The notes under the pieces: generated by a model | Told to the model about the DNA's origin: nothing | Database searches by the model: none | What the model saw: only the letters and a program-made list of their open reading frames with translations | NCBI RefSeq assembly: GCF_047971665.1 | Contig: NZ_JBKEAA010000043.1 | Span: 1-39,850, forward strand | Length of the DNA stretch: 39,850 nt | Origin: Castellaniella sp047971665 | GTDB lineage: Bacteria; Pseudomonadota; Gammaproteobacteria; Burkholderiales; Burkholderiaceae_B | Direction of reading: 5' to 3' | Part shown: one piece after another, positions 33,779-39,850 of the stretch | How the letters are laid out: each line of letters opens with the position of its first letter | How positions within the stretch are numbered: position 1 is the stretch's first letter | Made by a program: the position numbers and the translations under genes

Positions 33779-36700
33779 TCAAAAGCCTTGTGAAAGCCAG
33801 TTGATGACAGCCGCCTTGGGCGTGGATACGTTGAGGATCTGGATGTCGAACCCGGTCTCGCTAGAGTTCGTCAGTACGTAGCGGTCGCCGTCCACGGCGT
33901 CGAACAGCGCGATCTGCACGTTCGGGACGGCGTGGAAGACCTTCTCGTATTCGATCCGCAAGCCAGACGACGGCACCGTGATGCCCTCGTCCTTCTGGAT
34001 CAGATCCGGCACATCCACGGTCCAGGTGAAATGCTCAACAAAGGGCACGATCAGCGGATCATCAGCCTCGATCACCAGCCGAACCTGGAAATACCGCGCA
34101 TTGACCAGCAATGGCGTGTAGTTGAACCACGGCCCATAGATGCCGTCGTCGCCAGCAACCCGGTACTGCGGCGTGGCTTTCCAGTGCTGCGCGTTCGAGG
34201 CGTTCAGAATGTCTGGGTTCGCCAGGACATCGGCCATGGAAAGGATGTCCTCGCCGAAATTCAGAGCGTAGGCATCGATATGGAAATCCAGCCGGACGGG
34301 GGCGATGAACCCAATGTCCACAGTCTGTGCAGACGTATACACGCCACGCGGCTGGGCGCCGCCGTACCAGAGCACGTCACGCACGGCCAAGATGTCTGGC
34401 TCCGCAAGGACGTCGCCGGCGCCCGCCAGCGTCAGCAGGCCATCCCAGACATAGGCGCCCTCAGTCAGCGCCCCGCCCCATTCCGGATCCTCGACCTCAG
34501 TCAGCAGGACATTGCGCACCAGCGCGGCACCGGACACCAGCAGGCTGTCAGGTGCGCCATAGATCGCCTGCCCTTTGTAGACGTAGCGCGCAGCGACCCA
34601 GTACAGGCCATTGCCCACTGTCAGAGATTCGAGTACCGGGGTGACGGCCACCGTGCGCGAATTCGTCCACGATTCGCCGACACGGATTTCGTAGTCCGGC
34701 TGACGGACATCCACAACACGGCCCCAGGTCAGCACGGTCAGGCCATCCCGAAACACGCTTGTCAATCCCGTCACGGCTGGCAGCGGAGCGCGCAGTCCCT
34801 GGACTGTGTAGTTGCGCATCGCGGGCTTGCTGCGACCGCCGTCAGATACCGGCGTCACCGTGATGTCCAGAACATCGCCTGTCTGTGCCTGGATCGTCAT
34901 CTTCCGATCGACAACGCGCATTGCAGGCTGAGCGGCCCCATTGATCGCGATCACAACATCGACAGGCATTGCCGCAGAAAGAGCCCAGCCGATCTGCACA
35001 CTGTTGATGTCGGACAGAACGTTGACGATGCCCTCCACGACCGTGATGCCGAACACAATTCCGGCCAGCAGCGCACCATCACGCGGCGGGATGTACTGAT
35101 ACGGGTTGACCTCGGATGCGTAGTATTCGGGGTCGTCATCAACCGCAGAAAACCGCACACCGTCCTGGGTTGGCTGAACGTCCACGATCTTGAACCTCCG
35201 GCCCGGGGTCGCCAGGGGATCGAAGAAAAACGCCCAATCGAGCGCCGGCACATCCTCGAAGCCCTCGTCACCGGGCAGAGGAAACCCGGTCATATCGCTG
35301 GTGATCGTGACGACGTCGGTTTCATCCATGGCCCCCGTCACCACGACGGTCTTCATGTTGCCTTCCGGGTCACGCAGCATCATCGTGCCCGAGCCGGTCG
35401 GGATGGATTGCGAGAGCGTTATCTGATTGCCAGAACGCGCCCCAAGACGCCCGGAATAACCCCAGACAGTCAGATCGTGGCTGATCTGGACCACATCCCC
35501 ACGGCTGGCAACCCATCCTTCGATGTCCGTCTCCCACGTCGTGCGCCGGCGATGCCAGACCTGAGAAGCCGCAATCAGATTGGCTTCGCGGCCTGCCATT
35601 TCAGCTACCGTGCAGCCGTCCAGATCCAGTTGAAGGGGATTGTTCGTGGTCGTGGCGCCGGGCACCACGACTCGCACCTCGTCCATTTGCCAGTCGCGTT
35701 CTTCGTTGGCGAAATTGACGACGATCTCATCTGGCGTGTCGTCATTGATGTACGCTACCTTGAAGCTACCGGCTTTGATGTTGAATGGCCCGAACATCGC
35801 CACCACCGGCTGATCGGCCGCATCCCACACCACGCCCAGCTTGCCGGTCTGCCACGTAGGCGACGCGCGTCCCGCCCGGGCGATCATTTGCAATACCTGA
35901 GCGCTGGACATCTTTCGGTCCAGCACGTAATCAAACGTGAGGCCCTTTGTATCGCACCATGCGCCCCATGCCTTGATTGCCTCGATGTCGATCTGTGCTT
36001 CGATCAGTCCTGCACCGTAGACGCGCCCCTTGCCCTCGATGGTCTTGCCCATCGCAAACCATAGATACCACCACGCCGGATTGCGCGTGTGCTCGATGTC
36101 GAAGTGATCGCCTTTCCACACCGGCGCCTGTGCCTCGGCAATAGCCGAGAATTCATCAATCGCCCCGTTCAGTTGGCTGGTAGCCTTGATCCGCAGCGCG
36201 ACCCGCAACTGGCCTGTGTAGTCTGCGTCGTCAGTCTGGAAGCACAGAACCTGGGAGACTGCTGTCTCGTTGCTCCGGCGGCTTTCCTTTATATCGCCCG
36301 TGCTTTTCCAGATGCGGACCTCGTACTGTCCCTTCTCGACATCCCAGGAAATGGTCTTGCGCGTCGGCTCCTGGCGGGCGCCGTAGATGCGCACGCCCGG
36401 GCTCGTGACGTAGCCCAGCAGCGGGTCCGGCGCGATGCCACGCCATGGGCGGCCCTGGCGGTACGGGTGCGGCTCCCAGCGCCAGACGCCCACACGCTCA
36501 GGCTTGCATATCGGCGAGTCGCCTGTCGAACACCATGCAGGCTCGATGACCACCTCTTCGCCATCAGTATGGTCAGCCGCGTTCATTGATCCGTACTGGA
36601 TTTGCTGATATTCGTACCAGGAATTGCTATCTCCGTACAGCGTGAACCGCTCCTGGAATGACCAGTAATGCGTCGCGTAGACGGCGTCCGTAATTGAGCC

Positions 36701-37648
36701 GGCATCGATCCAGGCGGTATCTCCCGCCTTGCGGTACTGGACTGCCACATCAACGGACATGCCGCCAATCGCGCCCTGATCGTTGATGTCGAACAGTTGC
36801 GCGGCCAGGTCCACGGAGATCGATGTCGTGTCCAGCGGCGTGGTGCGCGCGTTCACAACACCCGATTCGAGTACGAAGCCCTCAAGGGTATCGACGTTGC
36901 CCGGGAACATCGAGAGCTTGCCGTCTTCCCCGGACACCTGGATCTGAACGTCCTGGTAGTCATTGATCGAGGTCGCGCCGATCTTTAAATCCGACAGCAC
37001 ACACTGGCCCGACTGGAGGCCAAAATGGAAGACCTGATTCAGGTACTGCGTGTCGCCGACGTACTCCGTGAAATACTTGGCGCCCAGGTCAGGGACGACC
37101 TTGTGTCGCCCGAAGATAAGCGTCATGGGCTCCCACAGGCGTAGCTGATTGCGGCCGCCCGAGATCGAATATGTGGGCGAGGAATCGTATTTCGCGCCTG
37201 AGCCCAGGGCGTCCGCGGTCGGCTGCAACGGCGGCAGCAGTGCGTTGATGAGCAGGGAACCGCCGATCATGATGGCGGCTGATGTCAATGACAAAGCCGT
37301 GCCTGTCAGGCCGAATCCAGAATACAGGCCCGCAATACCGGATCCAGGGATTGTGATCGACGCCACCACCAGCGCGATCATGGCGACAGTACGCAGTACC
37401 TTCCCGCCACCGCCACCGCCCTGCGCGATCGCGTGGATCACGATCTGGTCGCCCGTGCGCGGAATCAGCCGCTGCCACAGATGATGCGGCACCACGCGGC
37501 CATTGTGCTGTACGCGGAACTCCGAGCGCGGCAGGACGATGCCGTTGCGCTCGACATACGCGCCCAGAGTCTCGCCCTGCAAAAAGGCCGCAACGGTAAA
37601 CGTGCGGCCTTCTGGTGTGAACGGGTGCGGCTGGACGACCAGCGGCAT
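33779..37648 (-). CDS. Tail tip attachment protein, gpJ/TipJ-like
   Basis: This 1289-aa protein forms the central tail tip and takes part in host recognition and DNA entry. The N-terminal 80 residues are ubiquitin-like in pattern (PFTPEGRTFTVAAFLQGETL). Two hydrophobic stretches follow (TVAMIALVVASITIPG, LSLTSAAIMIGGSLLINAL), as in this subgroup of siphophage tip proteins. The baseplate-hub-like core includes WKGDHFDIEHTRNPAWWYLW, then PDEIVVNFANEERDWQMDEV and YSGRLGARSGNQITLSQSI. Fibronectin-like segments and a beta-rich C-terminus follow. ATG 37648 is preferred because it overlaps the preceding stop as TAATG; a GTG at 37666 is possible. Confidence 0.9.
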   Translation of the reverse strand: MPLVVQPHPFTPEGRTFTVAAFLQGETLGAYVERNGIVLPRSEFRVQHNGRVVPHHLWQRLIPRTGDQIVIHAIAQGGGGGGKVLRTVAMIALVVASITIPGSGIAGLYSGFGLTGTALSLTSAAIMIGGSLLINALLPPLQPTADALGSGAKYDSSPTYSISGGRNQLRLWEPMTLIFGRHKVVPDLGAKYFTEYVGDTQYLNQVFHFGLQSGQCVLSDLKIGATSINDYQDVQIQVSGEDGKLSMFPGNVDTLEGFVLESGVVNARTTPLDTTSISVDLAAQLFDINDQGAIGGMSVDVAVQYRKAGDTAWIDAGSITDAVYATHYWSFQERFTLYGDSNSWYEYQQIQYGSMNAADHTDGEEVVIEPAWCSTGDSPICKPERVGVWRWEPHPYRQGRPWRGIAPDPLLGYVTSPGVRIYGARQEPTRKTISWDVEKGQYEVRIWKSTGDIKESRRSNETAVSQVLCFQTDDADYTGQLRVALRIKATSQLNGAIDEFSAIAEAQAPVWKGDHFDIEHTRNPAWWYLWFAMGKTIEGKGRVYGAGLIEAQIDIEAIKAWGAWCDTKGLTFDYVLDRKMSSAQVLQMIARAGRASPTWQTGKLGVVWDAADQPVVAMFGPFNIKAGSFKVAYINDDTPDEIVVNFANEERDWQMDEVRVVVPGATTTNNPLQLDLDGCTVAEMAGREANLIAASQVWHRRRTTWETDIEGWVASRGDVVQISHDLTVWGYSGRLGARSGNQITLSQSIPTGSGTMMLRDPEGNMKTVVVTGAMDETDVVTITSDMTGFPLPGDEGFEDVPALDWAFFFDPLATPGRRFKIVDVQPTQDGVRFSAVDDDPEYYASEVNPYQYIPPRDGALLAGIVFGITVVEGIVNVLSDINSVQIGWALSAAMPVDVVIAINGAAQPAMRVVDRKMTIQAQTGDVLDITVTPVSDGGRSKPAMRNYTVQGLRAPLPAVTGLTSVFRDGLTVLTWGRVVDVRQPDYEIRVGESWTNSRTVAVTPVLESLTVGNGLYWVAARYVYKGQAIYGAPDSLLVSGAALVRNVLLTEVEDPEWGGALTEGAYVWDGLLTLAGAGDVLAEPDILAVRDVLWYGGAQPRGVYTSAQTVDIGFIAPVRLDFHIDAYALNFGEDILSMADVLANPDILNASNAQHWKATPQYRVAGDDGIYGPWFNYTPLLVNARYFQVRLVIEADDPLIVPFVEHFTWTVDVPDLIQKDEGITVPSSGLRIEYEKVFHAVPNVQIALFDAVDGDRYVLTNSSETGFDIQILNVSTPKAAVINWLSQGF

Positions 37649-38058
37649 TATTTCGTTGCCAGCCACTTGTAATATCCCTCGAATTTATAAGCCCAGCGCG
37701 TCAGATCCCGCAGGCGCTGACACACAACAAAACCGGATGACTGATCGGCGTGCAAAACCCAGTGCTCGCCACCTGTCAAAACATTCACGCCGCAATGAAA
37801 AAACCTGCCGCGCGCCACGAAAAGCACGGGCTGAGCGTCGATAGGCGCATCCACGCGTTCCGCATACGTCGCCTTCAGTCGATCCAGCTGCTCCGCCTGC
37901 CCGCGCAGGGACGTTTCATGCATCGTCGGGATGTCGATGCGCAGGCCCAGCACTTCGTTTGCGATCTGTTCGGCCAGGTTCATGCAGTCGGCAATGCCTG
38001 GGATGTAGGGCTGGCCGATATACTTTTCATGCCACGGACGCACGCCAGCCCTCTCCAT
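37648..38058 (-). CDS. NlpC/P60-like tail tip peptidase
   Basis: This 136-aa protein occupies the place of the lambda gpK-type cysteine peptidase before gpJ. HEKYIGQPYIPGIADCMNLA carries the expected catalytic Cys and GEHWVLHADQ a candidate His; YKFEGYYKWLATK ends it. Such proteins cut peptidoglycan during DNA injection. The start overlaps the HNH gene by 32 bp and the stop is coupled to the gpJ-like start. Confidence 0.8.
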   Translation of the reverse strand: MERAGVRPWHEKYIGQPYIPGIADCMNLAEQIANEVLGLRIDIPTMHETSLRGQAEQLDRLKATYAERVDAPIDAQPVLFVARGRFFHCGVNVLTGGEHWVLHADQSSGFVVCQRLRDLTRWAYKFEGYYKWLATK

Positions 38059-38683
38059 TCCTCAATCTCGGCTGGAATATCGCGTCCGCAACGGACCATC
38101 CTTGCTTGATGCGATAACTCGCTCTTTGGTACGCCTGATATCTGCCTTGGCCGAAATAGGCGAACAGCGACACCCTTTTCCCGTCAATCGGAACCAGAAT
38201 GTTGTCCCTGCGGTTGTTGCTCTGTGTCTTCATGGTCGCCCATCGGCAGTTTCCAGGCTCGTAATTCCCGTTCACGTCGATTCTGTCTATGGAGTATCCC
38301 GGCCCAGGCCGTGGCCCCATATCCCGAAAGAAGCTTTCAAAAGAATCCCACTCGCGGCTGAACTCGATGCCTCTTCCGCCGTAGTTGTGATAGTCCTTGT
38401 CGTTCTTATTCCGGCATCTGCGCTTCGCCGACTCCCATGCCCTGAACTCCGGCGTCTTGCTCATGCCATGCGTAGAAACAAGCTTGCTCTGCCTGGCTCG
38501 CCCCACGCACCCACAGCTTTGCTTTTCCCCGCTCAAGATTCGATTTGCCCTCGTCTGAAACACGGCGCCGCAATCACATAAACAAGACCACATGCGAATC
38601 CCTCTATGGTCTTTTCCAGCGAAGCCAGTGACGACGAAGTGGCTCCTTTTTGTCCCCGTCAGATCAGCAGGCTTATGGGCCAT
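38027..38683 (-). CDS. HNH homing endonuclease-like protein
   Basis: This 218-aa protein has an N-terminal zinc-ribbon-like part (WSCLCDCGAVFQTRANRILS and KQSCGCVGRAR). The HNH core is GPGYSIDRIDVNGNYEPGNC followed by RWATMKTQSNNRRDN. A C-terminal DNA-binding helix module (FGQGRYQAYQRASYRIKQGW) completes it. This is the layout of free-standing phage HNH homing enzymes. It interrupts the normally adjacent DUF1833-like and NlpC-like genes and overlaps both, which points to a mobile insertion. Confidence 0.85.
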   Translation of the reverse strand: MAHKPADLTGTKRSHFVVTGFAGKDHRGIRMWSCLCDCGAVFQTRANRILSGEKQSCGCVGRARQSKLVSTHGMSKTPEFRAWESAKRRCRNKNDKDYHNYGGRGIEFSREWDSFESFFRDMGPRPGPGYSIDRIDVNGNYEPGNCRWATMKTQSNNRRDNILVPIDGKRVSLFAYFGQGRYQAYQRASYRIKQGWSVADAIFQPRLRNGEGWRASVA

Positions 38684-39210
38684 CTTGAAACCTCAGAAGC
38701 AATGAAAGTAAGCAATACAGAAGCGCCGATCACGGCCCACATGCCTGGGCTTGTCTTTGGGTCATACCGCACGGCCACGGCAGGCAGCATCAGCGTGTTC
38801 TGGAATCCCAGTTCGGATGACACTTGCTGGTTGTCGATAGACATGCTGGTCATGTCCAGGGTCATGTCGTACTCGTAGACATCGGGATCGGAGCGCAACA
38901 CCTGGATGATCCGGCCCTTCGCGCCTTTGCCGCCGCGGCTGTACTCCAGCCACTGGGTCAGTTCGCGCCCGACGTTGTCCACCGACAGCGTGGCTTTGGG
39001 CACCTGCTCGGCCACGTCATCAGGCAGTGTGATCAGAAACGGACAGGCGATGTACTCATTGCCGCGCGACGTGATGTTGACCGTGTCATTGACCACGCGC
39101 ACCGGCTCGTCCAGTTCTGGATGCTGGATCTCCAACAGGACCAGGAACGGCTCATCGGCGGACGTGGCCAGAAGATTCCGGCGTCCGGCGGGGGTGTAGG
39201 TATTGGGCAT
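38659..39210 (-). CDS. DUF1833-like minor tail protein with altered C-terminus
   Basis: This 183-aa protein matches the DUF1833 tail family that precedes the NlpC and gpJ genes in lambda-like phages: EPFLVLLEIQHPELDEPVRV, VNDTVNITSRGNEYIACPF, ATLSVDNVGRELTQWLE, LGFQNTLMLPAVAVRYDPKT. Family members usually end shortly after the RYDP-x-x-PG segment. Here the frame continues for about 24 hydrophobic residues (VIGASVLLTFIASEVSRW). The tail was probably created by insertion of the downstream HNH gene. Confidence 0.8.
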   Translation of the reverse strand: MPNTYTPAGRRNLLATSADEPFLVLLEIQHPELDEPVRVVNDTVNITSRGNEYIACPFLITLPDDVAEQVPKATLSVDNVGRELTQWLEYSRGGKGAKGRIIQVLRSDPDVYEYDMTLDMTSMSIDNQQVSSELGFQNTLMLPAVAVRYDPKTSPGMWAVIGASVLLTFIASEVSRWPISLLI

Positions 39211-39232
39211 AAAAAAACCGCCTCATGGGCGG
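39209..39232 (-). terminator. Intrinsic terminator before the DUF1833-like gene
   Basis: ACCGCC and GGCGGT form a 6-bp stem with a 5-nt loop at 39216-39232. On the minus strand it is followed by a run of Ts that reaches the DUF1833-like ATG at 39208-39210. Its place directly at a start codon is unusual and may limit read-through from the gene at 39254. Confidence 0.65.
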
Positions 39233-39253
39233 TCGGTCGGAATGTCAGATGAA

Positions 39254-39772
39254 TCAGGGGATGATGTAGTCCAGGTCCGGCCTGGCGCCGGTCAGCGCCT
39301 GAACCGTGTCGGCGATCTTGGGGAAGTCCATCTTCAGGAAATCGGCGCGACCCCTGATTCGCTTCTCGTCCCACTCCCCCGCCAGGGTGTCATCGACGCT
39401 GGCCTGAAGCATGCGCGCATGCATCGAAAGCAGCATCCAGGACCTGACCGTCCTGCCGGCAAGATCAGGCCCAAGAAGACCAACCTTGCCGGCCATGGCT
39501 GGCCATACCGTCAGATCGGGGGCGCGCAATGCTCGCACGATTGCCATGCTCTTTCCTGAGTCCGGCGGGACGCTCGCTTGCATATACAAGCTGCCCAGCA
39601 TTTCCGCATACACGCCCATCTCAGCACCAATGGCAGCCGCAATGGCTTTTGCTTCGTCATTCATGATCTTGTCATCCCGGCGGCGCATGAGGCGAGCGTT
39701 GTAGAGCGCACCCAGCAATATTGCCGCCAATCCAATTGCGCTACCCAGCGCATCTCCAAACCAGTTCGGCAT
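39254..39772 (-). CDS. Phage membrane-anchored protein, unknown
   Basis: This 172-aa protein has one N-terminal membrane helix (ALGSAIGLAAILLGALYNAR) followed by a cytoplasmic RLMRRRDDK and a helical soluble domain (EAKAIAAAIGAEMGVYAEML, ADFLKMDFPKIADTVQAL). It is not recognised. It lies within the minor tail region but its topology is not that of a tail structural protein, so it could be a moron such as an exclusion factor. The last 78 bases of the window upstream of it show no gene I can support. Confidence 0.6.
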   Translation of the reverse strand: MPNWFGDALGSAIGLAAILLGALYNARLMRRRDDKIMNDEAKAIAAAIGAEMGVYAEMLGSLYMQASVPPDSGKSMAIVRALRAPDLTVWPAMAGKVGLLGPDLAGRTVRSWMLLSMHARMLQASVDDTLAGEWDEKRIRGRADFLKMDFPKIADTVQALTGARPDLDYIIP

Positions 39773-39850
39773 GGCTTCCTCCCTTGTGAGGGATTCAGCT
39801 TACCGCCCCAATGTTTCGATCTGCCCGGACGCGATCCACACCACGCCAGG

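Larger units (their letters stand above)
28065..39850. mobile_element. Prophage, siphovirus type, partial
   Basis: From just after tRNA-His to the window edge the genes are phage genes: an anti-CRISPR-like operon, spanins, endolysin, holins, tail fibre, tail tip and minor tail genes. Lysis and tail genes are on the minus strand. The gpJ/NlpC/DUF1833 set is that of lambda-like long non-contractile tails. No integrase, repressor, head or terminase gene is visible, so they must lie to the right. The exact left end is not defined beyond the tRNA. Confidence 0.88.

Noticed and set aside
28065..39850. A second copy of the tRNA-His 3' end as the right attachment site.
   Set aside because: No copy of the T-arm/acceptor sequence was found within the window; it would have to lie further right.

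Overview
The window looks like the chromosome of a GC-rich betaproteobacterium, most likely Burkholderiales and probably Alcaligenaceae-like. This rests on base composition, a BamC-DapA pair, a bifunctional siroheme synthase and the overall protein character; genus was not determined.

Region 1 (1-13036) is a complete type I-F CRISPR-Cas locus, all read on the minus strand. cas1 and cas2-3 are followed by csy1/cas8f, csy2/cas5f, csy3/cas7f and csy4/cas6f, then a leader and an array of 58 apparently identical 28-bp repeats with 57 spacers. The leader-distal end is cut off by an IS5-family element whose transposase carries two nonsense codons. The IS seems to have landed inside a further spacer, so the array probably continues beyond it, outside the window.

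Region 2 (13162-27862) is housekeeping. It holds an OPT-family transporter, mutS, a RoxA-type ribosomal oxygenase, an assimilatory sulfite reduction operon (cysJ-cysI-cysG) behind a CysB-like palindrome and a terminator-like hairpin, then dapA-bamC, an M50 membrane protease and a Sua5/YrdC-family protein.

Region 3 (27988-39850) starts at an intact tRNA-His and runs into a siphovirus-type prophage that continues past the right edge. Next to the tRNA is a four-gene plus-strand operon. Its first gene closely resembles, from memory, AcrIF11, the anti-CRISPR that ADP-ribosylates Cas8f of type I-F systems. Its second gene is a short HTH protein of the anti-CRISPR-associated (Aca) kind. The promoter -10 lies inside an inverted repeat, as expected for Aca autorepression. 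Two further translationally coupled genes of unknown role follow. The rest of the prophage is on the minus strand: a tail tip module (DUF1833-like, HNH endonuclease, NlpC/P60-like, gpJ-like), tail fibre and assembly genes, two or three small membrane/holin genes, an M15 endolysin and nested Rz/Rz1 spanins.

The main biological story is the pairing in one window of an apparently intact type I-F immune system with a prophage operon that probably disables it. The Cas8f residue known to be modified by AcrIF11 (Asn in a KPQN motif) is conserved in the local Csy1. All family assignments come from reading the sequence and from family knowledge; no database search was run.
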